Shown piece after piece: positions 34,993-43,364 of a stretch of 64,000 nt of DNA. Both the position numbers and the translations under genes were made by a program. The first letter of the stretch is position 1, and the number at the start of each line of letters is the position of its first letter. Source of the DNA: Staphylospora marina (GTDB lineage Bacteria; Bacillota; Bacilli; Thermoactinomycetales; Thermoactinomycetaceae); NCBI RefSeq assembly GCF_003856495.1, contig NZ_CP034118.1:1896182-1960181 (forward strand), written 5' to 3'. Under the pieces are notes generated by a model that was given only the letters and a program-made list of their open reading frames with translations, was not told the DNA's origin and did no database searches.

Positions 34993-36435
34993 TTACGGAG
35001 CATCGCCGCACCATCTTTCAAACCGGAATCCTGGTTCCTCCCCGATCCCTTGCTCCTCCATCCTGCGGATCACCCGACGCACCCTCTCCGCCGTGAGATC
35101 GGAAATCGTCGGAAACGGATCCAAACCGGTCGGTTCGGGAAGTTGAACGAGAATGAACCGGCGCTTGCCTCCGTCTTCCAGATTTTGTTCGAGCACTGCC
35201 TGAGCGGTCGTGCCCGAACCGGCAAAAAAATCCAATACCAAGTCATCTTCGCCGGTGGTGGCGATTTGGAGCATCCGGCGGATGAGTCTCACCGGTTTCG
35301 GACTGTCAAACACCCGCGGCCCGAGCAGTTCGGCCAGTTCTTCGCTGGCTTCATGATTGTGTCCCGCTTCCCGATGCATCCAGATGGTGGTGGGCGGACG
35401 CGTCGCATCGGGATTCATGTACTGTTTCGCATATGGTTGCCATCCCTTCTCCCCCTTCACCCATTCCACATTGCCTGCCGCCAGCTCCCGCTCGTATTTC
35501 TCCCTGGTCCACCGCCAGCACCCTTCCGTTCCGTCCGGTTTGACCGGCCAAACCTTGGTCCCGTCCGGCGCCGTGAGCGGAAAAAAGAATCCCGGAGCAT
35601 CGCTTCTCAGGGAATGACTCCCTTCTTTTCGCAGGGAGCGCCGCCGGTAAGGGCGGCCGGCATCATCCACCTTGCCGAACTGGGACCGGTTTTGCCGGAA
35701 CGGAAGCCGGTTCACCCGGGCTTCCGGGCCTCCGTAGACCAGGATGTAATCGTGATCGGCACTGAACCCCCGGGCATCCATGCGGGGGCTGTACACCTTT
35801 TGCCAGATGATCGTTGCCAGGAACCGTTCTTCTCCGAACACTTCATCCATCAACAGGCGGAGCCTGTGCACTTCATGGTCATCGATGCTGACGAAGATCA
35901 TCCCGTCCGGTCTGAGCAACCGGCTCGCCAGGATGAGCCGGGGATACATCATGTTCAGCCACCCGGCATGCCGGCGGTCGACCGCATCCGCTCCATCCGT
36001 TTCGCGGGCGTGCCGTCCCCGGCTTCCCCGCTCCCGCCAGGAATCCTTGTAAATATACCGATGACCGGTGTTGTACGGGGGATCGATGTAAATCATCTTC
36101 ACCTGCCCCGAAAGCTCCGGCTCCAACAGTTTGAGCACTTCCAGATTGTCCCCCTCGATGATCCGGTTTTCCGTCCGCTCCGGCCGGACCGATTTTTCAG
36201 ACACAGGCACCAATCTCCCGGTCGGCGGCTGAAGTCCTTCCCTGAGCGCTTTTTGCTTGCCTGACCAGCTCAGTCCGTATCGCTCGCCCATCTCTTCACC
36301 CAGACACGCTTCCACAAGCCTCCGGACCCGTTCCGGATTCGTGCGCCGTTGTTCAAGCAGCATGTCGAGAAGCTCCCTGAAGCGGGGATCTTCGCTTTCT
36401 TCCCGGAAAGCCATTGCGGGAAATTGCTTGTACAT
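34993..36435 (-). CDS. Orphan site-specific adenine DNA methyltransferase (type III Mod-like, beta class)
   Basis: A 480-residue methylase with the catalytic DPPYNTGH at residues 118-125 and the SAM-binding FAGSGTT near 400, the motif order of beta-class N6-adenine/N4-cytosine enzymes such as type III Mod subunits. The start is ATG 36435 after GGAGGG; the frame also opens at 36474 without a ribosome site. The segment between the motifs (about 190-380) should be the target recognition domain. No Res helicase-nuclease gene is adjacent on either side, so it appears to be an orphan modifying enzyme or the survivor of a lost restriction system. It sits between the biosynthetic operon and fni. Confidence 0.88.
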   Translation of the reverse strand: MYKQFPAMAFREESEDPRFRELLDMLLEQRRTNPERVRRLVEACLGEEMGERYGLSWSGKQKALREGLQPPTGRLVPVSEKSVRPERTENRIIEGDNLEVLKLLEPELSGQVKMIYIDPPYNTGHRYIYKDSWRERGSRGRHARETDGADAVDRRHAGWLNMMYPRLILASRLLRPDGMIFVSIDDHEVHRLRLLMDEVFGEERFLATIIWQKVYSPRMDARGFSADHDYILVYGGPEARVNRLPFRQNRSQFGKVDDAGRPYRRRSLRKEGSHSLRSDAPGFFFPLTAPDGTKVWPVKPDGTEGCWRWTREKYERELAAGNVEWVKGEKGWQPYAKQYMNPDATRPPTTIWMHREAGHNHEASEELAELLGPRVFDSPKPVRLIRRMLQIATTGEDDLVLDFFAGSGTTAQAVLEQNLEDGGKRRFILVQLPEPTGLDPFPTISDLTAERVRRVIRRMEEQGIGEEPGFRFERWCGDAP

Positions 36436-36575
36436 GCCTGTCCCTCCGGTTCCCTCAATCATACAGATGAACATTTTTGCCGGCGAAAGAGGGATTCCTG
36501 CCGCGGTCTACCAGGAATCCACCGCCGCGGACGGACCCGGCGATTCCCCGGTCGGCAAACGCCTCGGCTTCCCCG

Positions 36576-37640
36576 TCAGAACGGCGGTTGCGACCCGGAT
36601 TCATCCACATTGACCAAGCGATCCGAATTTTTCAGCTGCTCCACCGTTTTCACCCCGATGCCGAACATGGCGATCCGACATTCGAGCTCAATCTGCTTCA
36701 TCCGGTTCATGACCGCCTCCGGGCCCCCGCTCCGCGCAGGACCCAAAAGCGTTCTGGCAAACCCGGCCAGATCCGCCCCCAGAGCCAGCGTTTTGGCGGC
36801 ATCCACTCCGGTTCCCAAGCCTCCGCTGGCGATCAGGAAGGTGCCGGGGGCTTGTCTCCGCACGCTTTTCACCGATTCCGCGGTCGGAATGCCCCAGCCG
36901 TCAAAGGCATCGGCCGCCGCCGACAGCAAAGAGTCCCCCTGCCGGTATTTCTCCACCCGGATCCAGGACGTGCCTCCGGCTCCGGCCACATCGATGAAAG
37001 AGACGCCGGCATCGACCAGTTTCCGGGCCAATCTTCCGTCGATGCCCATGCCCACCTCTTTCACGCCGACCGGAACGGTCATTGCACGGCACACCGCTTC
37101 CAATTTTTTCAGCAATCCGCGGAAATCCGTGTCTCCGCCGGGTTGAAACACTTCCTGCAAGCTGTTCAGATGAAACACCAGGGCGTCCGCTTCCACCATT
37201 TCCACCGCCCTCCGACAATCCTCCACCCCGAACCCGGAGTTCAACTGCACCAATCCCAAATTGGCCAACAGCGGAATCTTCGGTGCCCATTTCCTCACCC
37301 GAAACGACTCCCGGCTCTCCGGCCGTTCCAAAGCCACCCGGAGCGACCCCAGCCCCATCGCCCATCCCCGCTCCTGCGCCGCCATCGCCAAATTGCGGTT
37401 CACCCTTTCCCCGCCGGTGGATCCCCCGGTCATCGAACTGATCAGAAACGGCGCTTTCAGCGGCTGACCGGTGGGCCCGAACCGCCATGCCAGCGAAACG
37501 TCGTCAAAAGAAATTTCCGGGAGAGCGTTGTGGAGAAACCGGTACCTCTCCAATCCGGTGGTCACGTGTTTCCCGACCACGTCCCGGGTCAGCACGATCT
37601 TGATGTGATCCTCTTTTCGCTTGCGGATGTCATCTTTCAT
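36576..37640 (-). CDS. fni: Isopentenyl-diphosphate delta-isomerase, type 2 (FMN-dependent)
   Basis: A 354-residue type 2 IPP isomerase, interconverting isopentenyl and dimethylallyl diphosphate for isoprenoid synthesis; it uses reduced FMN and Mg. Visible signatures: the start MKDDIRKRKEDHIKI, SSMTGGSTGGERVNR, GLGSLRVAL, HLNSLQEVFQPGGDTDF, DVAGAGGTSW and ASGGLGTGVDAAK. The ATG at 37640 is chosen because the family begins with this R-K-x-E-H-I motif; the frame extends to 37742 with unrelated sequence. Its neighbours are unrelated to isoprenoid genes. Confidence 0.93.
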   Translation of the reverse strand: MKDDIRKRKEDHIKIVLTRDVVGKHVTTGLERYRFLHNALPEISFDDVSLAWRFGPTGQPLKAPFLISSMTGGSTGGERVNRNLAMAAQERGWAMGLGSLRVALERPESRESFRVRKWAPKIPLLANLGLVQLNSGFGVEDCRRAVEMVEADALVFHLNSLQEVFQPGGDTDFRGLLKKLEAVCRAMTVPVGVKEVGMGIDGRLARKLVDAGVSFIDVAGAGGTSWIRVEKYRQGDSLLSAAADAFDGWGIPTAESVKSVRRQAPGTFLIASGGLGTGVDAAKTLALGADLAGFARTLLGPARSGGPEAVMNRMKQIELECRIAMFGIGVKTVEQLKNSDRLVNVDESGSQPPF

Positions 37641-37785
37641 CGTTGATCCATCGTCCTTTCCGTGGCCAAAAAAACCGGCCCCTTGCGCGCGGAAGATCAT
37701 TCCTTCATCCATGATCTTCCCGCCCGGTGGCCGGTTATTCAAACGATTGGATGCTTTTCAAGAAGTTGCGCTCCCGATCCCGGAT

Positions 37786-38256
37786 TCATGCCCGGAGAAG
37801 ACGGGATGGTCGTTTCCATCGCTGAAACGCGTACACCATCCACACCGCAACCCATCCTGCCGCCATCCATCCGATGTTGAACAACAAGAGAGTCCCGCTC
37901 TTCACTTCATCCCATGAAACCTGCTTTTCCCCGTTGTTCAGAAAGACCGGTACGTCAGGCAACAACAAAGAAACCATCGCAAACTGCAACAAGAAGAGTG
38001 TCAAAACGATCATCGCGGATTGAAACAGGAAGCGGGACAAGCGCTTCTCAGCAAGCCGGACGATTCCACCGAGGCCGATCACGAACAGGAGAAATCGGCT
38101 CCCGATGCTCATCCATCCCCAATAGTCCACCATTCTTGTCCACTCAGGGGGTTGGGAATGTTCCCAAAACGACTCTCCCAACCACCACCCATACAGGTTG
38201 AACATCACCAGAGCCGCAAGAATTCCTCCGAGCACCATCCACTGATTCCTCGTCAT
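37786..38256 (-). CDS. Integral membrane protein, function unknown
   Basis: A 156-residue protein with four predicted membrane helices (VLGGILAALVMFNLYGWWLG, FLLFVIGLGGIV, MIVLTLFLLQFAMVSLLL, LLLFNIGWMAAGWVAVWMVY) and basic loops. I do not recognise the family. ATG 38256 is preceded by GGAGCGGGAGGG; the longer frame to 38346 is proline-rich and lacks a ribosome site. It may share a promoter region with the divergent DUF2243 gene. Confidence 0.7.
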   Translation of the reverse strand: MTRNQWMVLGGILAALVMFNLYGWWLGESFWEHSQPPEWTRMVDYWGWMSIGSRFLLFVIGLGGIVRLAEKRLSRFLFQSAMIVLTLFLLQFAMVSLLLPDVPVFLNNGEKQVSWDEVKSGTLLLFNIGWMAAGWVAVWMVYAFQRWKRPSRLLRA

Positions 38257-38490
38257 GTTCTGCCCTCCCGCTCCTCTTTCACCTTTGACTCCGGGCGGAA
38301 ACGGTGGCTGAATCGGTTCCGGAAGGAACCGGGCCGCCCGGGTCATTTCCGTTCAAGACGATGAGCATAACCGGCTGATCACGTTGGCGATCCCGATGCC
38401 GAAATGTCCATTCTTCCGGGTCTGAGGCTCACGGTTTCCGTCCATACTGGATCTTGGAAACAATCCCGGCACAAGGAGCTTGAGGATCTC

Positions 38491-38922
38491 ATGAAACGAA
38501 ACCGTACGTTTTGGGGAGCGTTCCTGTTCGGAATCGGCATGATCGGCATGCTGGACGGCATCATCTTTCACCAGATTCTGCAATGGCACAGCGTGTACAT
38601 GGACACCACCCGCCACAACCAGATCGTCAGTGACGGACTGTTTCATCTGGCCGTCACTGCCGTGCTGTTCACCGGAACCCTCATCCTGTGGAAAAGCCGC
38701 ACGCCCGGAGACGACCGCAGCTTCTGGGGAGGTTTTCTGGTCGGCGGAGGCCTGTTCAACCTGGTGGAGGGCATCGTCAATCACCACATCCTGCAAATCC
38801 ACCACGTCCAGGAACACACCCCCGATCCGCTTCCCTACGATCTGGCTTTTGACGCCGTCAGCATTCTCCTTCTCCTCGCCGGTTGGTGGCTGTCGAGAAG
38901 CGCTCCTTCGACGCAATCGTGA
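38491..38922 (+). CDS. DUF2243 family membrane protein
   Basis: A 143-residue protein with four hydrophobic helices and the conserved DUF2243 features: MLDGIIFHQILQWH in the first half and a mirrored NLVEGIVNHHILQIHHV in the second, each with paired His residues that could bind a metal or haem. The family's function is unknown. ATG 38491 follows AAGGAG and GAGG; the frame extends upstream to 38404 without a hydrophobic or conserved character. A 33-bp repeat lies 57 bp after the stop. Confidence 0.85.
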   Translation: MKRNRTFWGAFLFGIGMIGMLDGIIFHQILQWHSVYMDTTRHNQIVSDGLFHLAVTAVLFTGTLILWKSRTPGDDRSFWGGFLVGGGLFNLVEGIVNHHILQIHHVQEHTPDPLPYDLAFDAVSILLLLAGWWLSRSAPSTQS

Positions 38923-38978
38923 GAGCTCCCTTCCCCCCTCCCCGGCAGCCGGGGAAAACGGCTACAGTAGTCAGTGAT

Positions 38979-39011
38979 TCCCCGTGAGCCGCCGGAAGCC
39001 CCTGCCGGCAC
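38979..39011. repeat. Direct repeat A flanking the MFS gene
   Basis: TCCCCGTGAGCCGCCGGAAG and the following CCCCTGCCGGCAC match the repeat at 40487-40518 in the same orientation (one substitution and one 1-base gap). It can fold with the downstream bases into a GC-rich hairpin. It lies 62 bp after the MFS stop codon. Confidence 0.8.
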
Positions 39012-39072
39012 TTGTTCCGCCAGGGGGCCCATCGGCAGCAGGGAGTCACTTCCATGTATGCCTATTCATTTT

Positions 39073-40329
39073 TTATTGTACATTTCTCTCCGTCGAAGTT
39101 TCTGGCGTTTTTGTTCGCAACTTCAACAATCCCATAAAAACCAGTGCTACACATATGGCATAGATTCCCGCTGATATGAATACAACACGAGGATGATTTG
39201 CAAGGTTTAAAAAAGATCCCAAAAGCAAACCGGTCGTTAGCCCCGCTTCGGCCAGAGTTCTCCATAAACTGAACACCCTGCCGATCATCTCCCTCTTGGT
39301 ATCTTCCTGAATCTTTGCCGGCATGGCTATATCCATCAATGGCAGCCCAAAAGCACAACAGAAACCAAAGGCATATGCCCAATACATATTTGATGCGGTT
39401 CCCAGAATTACAAAACCCGAGCCCACAATGGCAAAACCGATGCATACGACCACCGATTTATTGGTCATTTTCCATTTACCAATGGTCAGATTGGCAATCA
39501 GCCCCCCCAATCCAAAAGAAGCGATCAAGTAACTGTACGCGGAAGGGCTGTTTCCAAGCATTTTTGAAAGAGAAGGAATTCCAATCCAATATCCCAAAGC
39601 GTAGGCAACATTATAGAGGCCAAAACCGATCATGGTCAGTCCAAGGGATTTTTCTTTTTTTATGTATTGCCATACTTCGAATAGGTCTTCCGCAAAAGAT
39701 TTTTTCGACGTTTTCGTTGTTTCTTCAGCCGGTTCAACATGGATGGGTTTTGCGGCTTTGACAAAAACAGCGGACAAAAGATAACTCAGAGCATCGATAA
39801 CAAAAAGAACCGCAACCGGAACTATCTTTGTCAGAGTTCCTCCCCATGCAGGTCCCATGCTTCGTGCCACCCGCTTGGTTGTGTCGAGAAGGCCATTCAA
39901 TCCTTGAAGACGATTTTTTTCCACAAAATCCGGAATCAAGCCCGAATAAGCAGGAAAACCAAAACACCTCGCTATACCGATCACCGCAGCCAATGAAACC
40001 AGGGAAGGAACCGTCAACATGTTGAAGATATACAGGACGGGTGCAGTCAACACCAACACTGAACAAATGGTATTCACAATCGTGATGGTCCGAATTTTAT
40101 TCCAACGATCTGAATATACACCTCCCATGAGACCGACGATGAACAAAGGCGTTCGAGACGCCAGCATGACCAACGCAACATGATTCCCTGACCCTGACAT
40201 TTGCAAGACCAGCCAAAGCAACGCTATTTCATGCAACTGGTCCCCCAACAAATTGGAAGTCGTACTGTACCACAATAACCGGACGTTTCTTTCTTTCAGA
40301 AGTTTTAAATAATGATACCTGTCTTTCAT
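39073..40329 (-). CDS. MFS transporter, low-GC
   Basis: A 418-residue major facilitator with twelve predicted helices in two halves separated by a charged loop (about 190-220, HVEPAEETTKTSKKSFAED). The region after helix 2, GLMGGVYSDRWNKIRT, is the MFS motif A (GxxxDRxxxR) of the drug-efflux type. Base composition is clearly more A+T-rich than the neighbours, and codons ending in A/T are common, suggesting recent acquisition. It is bracketed by 33-bp direct repeats. The substrate is unknown; export of the nearby NRPS-PKS product is possible, but the genes are 4.5 kb apart and not co-transcribed. Confidence 0.88.
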   Translation of the reverse strand: MKDRYHYLKLLKERNVRLLWYSTTSNLLGDQLHEIALLWLVLQMSGSGNHVALVMLASRTPLFIVGLMGGVYSDRWNKIRTITIVNTICSVLVLTAPVLYIFNMLTVPSLVSLAAVIGIARCFGFPAYSGLIPDFVEKNRLQGLNGLLDTTKRVARSMGPAWGGTLTKIVPVAVLFVIDALSYLLSAVFVKAAKPIHVEPAEETTKTSKKSFAEDLFEVWQYIKKEKSLGLTMIGFGLYNVAYALGYWIGIPSLSKMLGNSPSAYSYLIASFGLGGLIANLTIGKWKMTNKSVVVCIGFAIVGSGFVILGTASNMYWAYAFGFCCAFGLPLMDIAMPAKIQEDTKREMIGRVFSLWRTLAEAGLTTGLLLGSFLNLANHPRVVFISAGIYAICVALVFMGLLKLRTKTPETSTERNVQ

Positions 40330-40486
40330 GGCATTTGATCCCTGTTTATTTTTGATGGTGATCAGACATTTTTAGAGTTGGAATCCTCATCAACATCGTC
40401 CGCTTTTGTGTCCAGCAACCGTTTCGGCGTGCACAGCCCCTGCCTGACAAGTGGCTGCAGGGAAACACCAACAAACACGCGGGGAC

Positions 40487-40518
40487 TCCCCGTGAGCCGC
40501 CGGAACCCCCGCCGGCAC
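40487..40518. repeat. Direct repeat B flanking the MFS gene
   Basis: The second copy of the repeat at 38979-39011. Here the end of the repeat forms a strong hairpin with the following bases (GCCGGCACACCGGCGG plus flanking AACCC/GGGTT). It lies between the lipoprotein stop (40544) and the MFS start (40329). Confidence 0.8.
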
Positions 40519-40543
40519 ACCGGCGGAGGGTTGCCGGTTTCCG

Positions 40544-40882
40544 CTACCCGGATGTCACGCAATCCACCGATACAGGTTTCTTTCCAATCTTCACTTTCAT
40601 CTTCGTGCTCCCGCAAGTCACCTCATATTCGGAATCCTCGCCGACCATTTGCACCAATTGTCCCTGCCGATCCGTACGTACTTCCACCGGAACGGCTCCC
40701 ACTTCTCCCTTCAATTCTTCAGGAATCACGGCAGTGATGCCAACCGAGCTTCCCGATACGGGCTTGCCTTGCAAATCGATGACCCGGACGATCAGGGGGA
40801 CCGTTTTCCGCGAAAAGGACATGTCACTCTGACAACCCGTCACCATCAACAGACAACCGATGACCCATGCAAAGACCCGCAT
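40544..40882 (-). CDS. Lipoprotein with carboxypeptidase-regulatory-like (Ig-like) domain
   Basis: A 112-residue predicted lipoprotein: MRVFAWVIGCLLMVTGC is the signal peptide with lipobox MVTGC. The mature part (VPLIVRVIDLQGKPVSGSSV, then VRTDRQGQLVQMVGEDSEYEVTCG) follows the pattern of small carboxypeptidase-regulatory-like beta sandwiches found on cell-surface proteins. ATG 40882 follows GGAGGAG; the open frame to 40945 is not used. No function is assignable. Confidence 0.78.
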   Translation of the reverse strand: MRVFAWVIGCLLMVTGCQSDMSFSRKTVPLIVRVIDLQGKPVSGSSVGITAVIPEELKGEVGAVPVEVRTDRQGQLVQMVGEDSEYEVTCGSTKMKVKIGKKPVSVDCVTSG

Positions 40883-41049
40883 TTCCCACTCCTCCGTACA
40901 TCTCGTTCGGTCCGTCAACACCGAGGATGATTTCAGATTTATCAATAAAATATTTTAATGGATTTCAACTTTTTTGGCACATCAAACTGTTTTCCTGATG
41001 AAACCCGCTCCACGCCGGTTGTTCCAAACCTGCTTCCCGTTCAATTAAC

Positions 41050-41073
41050 CCCCTTGTCTGAAACGACAAGGGG
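41050..41073. repeat. Perfect 9-bp hairpin
   Basis: CCCCTTGTC (41050-41058) pairs with GACAAGGGG (41065-41073). It lies in the 460-bp gap between the lipoprotein start and the Doc gene, with no adjacent T-run; its role is unknown. Confidence 0.45.
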
Positions 41074-41156
41074 CTCGCTTTCACGAAACCGCTCTCCACG
41101 GGAAAAGGGGGTTTCATGTGTGTCGGTTTCCGCTCAAATCCCGCTCGTCGATCATG

Positions 41157-41246
41157 CCCCCGTATTCAACCCATGCTTCCCCGGTTTCCTCCTGTCCGGT
41201 AAAAATTCGTGGAATCTTTTGATCAACGCCCGCTTGTCAATGCGTC
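41157..41246 (-). pseudogene. Displaced 3' end of sigK
   Basis: About 88 bp align with the 3' end and downstream flank of sigK (42537-42625) in the same orientation, with roughly a dozen differences and one inserted base. On the minus strand it still reads KRALIK-FHEF before the frame breaks. The match stops abruptly at both ends. It is not a functional gene; it looks like a displaced copy left by insertion or duplication at the sigK 3' end. Confidence 0.8.
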
Positions 41247-41308
41247 GATGGTCGCCGCCATCATCAGTGGACTCACAGTTTTGAATGATCATTTCTTGGG
41301 CGAATGAA

Positions 41309-41345
41309 AAAACGCTGGCAGGGATTCGTCCCTCCAGCCTTTTTC
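41309..41345 (-). terminator. Terminator of the toxin-antitoxin operon
   Basis: GCTGGCAGGGA (41314-41324) pairs with TCCCTCCAGC (41329-41338) with one bulge; the minus strand ends in six T. It begins at the Doc stop codon. Confidence 0.82.
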
Positions 41346-41850
41346 ATTCTATATGAAACAGCATCCAAATGACCGTCGCCAAGATGCGGGAGGCTTCTTC
41401 CCCTTTCAGCCGGGGGTCACCGGCGACGGCCACCGTGAATTCTTCGGCCAGCGCCGGCGGGAGTTGCTCCGGGTAAAATCCGTTCTTGTCCAAAAAATAG
41501 AGAAGGACAGTCAGTCCCGTCCGTTTATTGCCGTTGCGGAACACATGACCCTGAACGATGGATTGAAAGAGAGCCGCTGCTTTATGCCAGATCGTGGGAT
41601 GCAGCTCTACCTCAAATGCCACCATTTGCGGGCGCCGGACCGCCGACTTCAGCGCATCCGGATGCAGTACTCCGCCGTTTTCCGGTTCATCGTATTGCCG
41701 CATGACTGCTTCATGAGCCAGCAATATCTCTTCCAGCGTCAGATAATTCACGTCGATGGGGACATCGGGCTTAGGTTCCAGTTCCTCCAACTGTTCCACC
41801 GCTTGCCGGATCAGACGGTCCACCAGGGATTTGGCTTCTTCATGATTCAT
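41344..41850 (-). CDS. doc: Doc-like death-on-curing (Fic family) toxin
   Basis: A 168-residue Fic-fold protein. The active-site motif HVFRNGNKR (residues 102-110) fits HxFx(D/N)xNKR of Doc toxins, which phosphorylate elongation factor Tu with ATP and stop translation. The YLTLEEILLAHEAVM and NGGVLHPDALKSAV segments are also typical. It starts four bases after the antitoxin gene, as expected for a coupled type II toxin-antitoxin pair. All residues of the motif are present, so it should be active. The pair lies between sigK and the displaced sigK 3' end. Confidence 0.92.
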   Translation of the reverse strand: MNHEEAKSLVDRLIRQAVEQLEELEPKPDVPIDVNYLTLEEILLAHEAVMRQYDEPENGGVLHPDALKSAVRRPQMVAFEVELHPTIWHKAAALFQSIVQGHVFRNGNKRTGLTVLLYFLDKNGFYPEQLPPALAEEFTVAVAGDPRLKGEEASRILATVIWMLFHIE

Positions 41851-41854
41851 GGGA

Positions 41855-42109
41855 TCACCGATCTTTCAGGTTTTTCAAGGTCTCGTCAAAATCCCGGAAA
41901 ATTTTCTGCATCGATTCAAAGAACCGAGGATCCACATTCGGCGGCAACGTTTGGGACGGCCGAATCAAAATGCCCTTGTCGCTTGGGATAAACTCCACCA
42001 CATCCCCTTGCCGGATTCCGTACTGATCAGCCAGTTTCTTCGGGATTGTCACACTCAGGCTATGCCCGAGCTTGTTCACTTTGCGGTACTCCTTGGCCAC
42101 TTCACTCAT
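41855..42109 (-). CDS. AbrB/MazE-type antitoxin
   Basis: An 84-residue swapped-hairpin DNA-binding protein: GHSLSVTIPKKLADQYGIRQGDVVEF is the AbrB/MazE core, followed by an acidic, probably unfolded tail that would wrap the toxin. Doc is most often paired with Phd antitoxins, but AbrB-type partners are also known. The ATG has AAGGAGACGGGAGG in front. The promoter (42145-42173) holds tandem GTATAAAC repeats that may be its autorepression site. Confidence 0.88.
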   Translation of the reverse strand: MSEVAKEYRKVNKLGHSLSVTIPKKLADQYGIRQGDVVEFIPSDKGILIRPSQTLPPNVDPRFFESMQKIFRDFDETLKNLKDR

Positions 42110-42144
42110 CCTCCCGTCTCCTTCCTGTTTACGATTTTCTTGTA

Positions 42145-42173
42145 TATATAGTTTATACGTTTATACATGATAA
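42145..42173 (-). promoter_or_regulatory. Promoter and likely operator of the toxin-antitoxin operon
   Basis: On the minus strand, TTATCA (42168-42173) and TATATA (42145-42150) are spaced by exactly 17 bp. The spacer contains two tandem TATAAAC repeats, 8 bp apart, suited to binding by the AbrB-type antitoxin. Confidence 0.6.
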
Positions 42174-42360
42174 GAAAAGCCTCAAGGATTCCATGGGGTT
42201 TGTTCGATGCGTTGTGCCACTTCACCGAAGACATCATTCAAGCCTCTAAGCAGAGCATTCCATATGACGCGAACACTTACTTGGAAAGATCAATAAACAT
42301 TGCCCGGCGGATCTCGGATGTCCGTGTTTCCATGAAGAAAATTTATGTCGAACCGAAACG

Positions 42361-42385
42361 AAAAAACCGGGTGAAAACCCGGTTT
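42361..42385 (-). terminator. Terminator downstream of sigK
   Basis: AAACCGGGT (42364-42372) pairs with ACCCGGTTT (42377-42385) and the minus strand continues with TTT. It is 160 bp after the sigK stop. The region between holds no convincing gene. Confidence 0.75.
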
Positions 42386-42545
42386 GACATCGTTCTTCGT
42401 TTTGAACACGTATTGCAGCTGTATTGGATCATTGAAAGACCCGCCACACAAAAAATTCCCTCCTAAAGTCCACCATCGACCGTGATGAGTACCGTAAAGA
42501 GAATGACCATTTCGGCAACCGTTTTTGCGATACACTCCCCCGCAT

Positions 42546-43262
42546 TCAACCCATGCTCCCCCGATTTCCTCCGCTCCGGTAAAATTCGTGGAACAGTTTG
42601 ATCAACGCCCGCTTCTCGATCCGCGACACGTACGAGCGCGAAATATTCAGCTCCTTCGCGATTTCCCGCTGGGTCTTTTCTTTTCCGCCTCCCAGCCCGA
42701 ACCGGTAGCGGATCACTTCCTGTTCCCGATCATCCAGAATGTGCAGATGGCTGTAGATCTTCTTCTTTTCGATCCGGGTCTGCACCAGATCCACCACTTC
42801 ATCCCGATCAGTGCCGAGAATATCGATCAGGGTGATTTCATTTCCTTCTTTGTCCGTACCGATCGGATCCTGCAGGGACACATCCTTGCGTGCCTTTTTG
42901 AGCGATCGGAGATGCATGAGGATTTCATTTTCGATGCACCGAGCCGCATACGTGGCCAGTTTGGTTCCCTTGTCCGGCTGGTACGATTCGATGGCCTTGA
43001 TCAATCCGATGGTCCCGATGGAAATCAAATCTTCGTTGTCCTCACCCGTGTTTTCGAATTTCTTGACAATGTGTGCCACCAGCCGGAGATTGTGCTCGAT
43101 CAACCGGTTGCGGGCTTCTCTGTCCCCCTGCTTCATCAGTTGCAGGCACTTTTCTTCCTCCTCTTCCGACAGCGGATGGGGAAAAGCGTTGTTCTTGACA
43201 TACGAAACAAAGATGAGCATCTCTTTCAACAGCATGAACAGGGCCGTCACCAGACCGGGCAA
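42546..43262 (-). CDS. sigK: RNA polymerase sporulation sigma factor, pro-sigma-K
   Basis: A 238-residue mother-cell sporulation sigma factor. Region 2 ([53 protein letters not shown]) and region 4 ([24 protein letters not shown]) match sigma-K closely. Starting at TTG 43262, with GGAGGTG in front, gives a hydrophobic pro-sequence of exactly 20 residues before YVKNN, the site where SpoIVFB cuts in Bacillus, which supports this start over the ATG at 43295. The gene is continuous, with no skin-type interruption. A sigma-E-like promoter lies upstream, and a displaced copy of its 3' end lies at 41157-41246. Confidence 0.95.
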   Translation of the reverse strand: MPGLVTALFMLLKEMLIFVSYVKNNAFPHPLSEEEEEKCLQLMKQGDREARNRLIEHNLRLVAHIVKKFENTGEDNEDLISIGTIGLIKAIESYQPDKGTKLATYAARCIENEILMHLRSLKKARKDVSLQDPIGTDKEGNEITLIDILGTDRDEVVDLVQTRIEKKKIYSHLHILDDREQEVIRYRFGLGGGKEKTQREIAKELNISRSYVSRIEKRALIKLFHEFYRSGGNRGSMG

Positions 43263-43364
43263 ATCCGATGCACCTCCATCCCGGTTCATCCGCAATGACC
43301 ATGACCATCCTATTCATGGGCTTTTGTCCGTGTTCCTGGAACAAGCGATGCAGACATCCAACAC

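Noticed and set aside
34848-35096. An 82-codon plus-strand frame before the biosynthetic operon
   Set aside because: Its second half is antisense to the methylase gene and rich in Pro/Ser. It lacks a ribosome site and competes with the shorter frame at 34858.
39073-40329. Assigning the MFS transporter as the exporter of the NRPS-PKS product
   Set aside because: It is separated by four unrelated genes, is compositionally foreign and has its own repeats. Co-function is possible, but no sequence evidence supports it.
38979-40518. A CRISPR array
   Set aside because: There are only two copies of the repeat, 1.5 kb apart, with a gene between them and no regular spacers.
42167-42466. A 99-codon frame on the plus strand between the antitoxin promoter and sigK
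   Set aside because: It has no ribosome site, starts within the toxin-antitoxin promoter and runs through the sigK terminator hairpin. The translated sequence resembles nothing I know.
42546-43295. A skin-like interruption of sigK
   Set aside because: The sigK reading frame is continuous from the pro-sequence through region 4. The second partial copy is a displaced 3' end, not half of a split gene.
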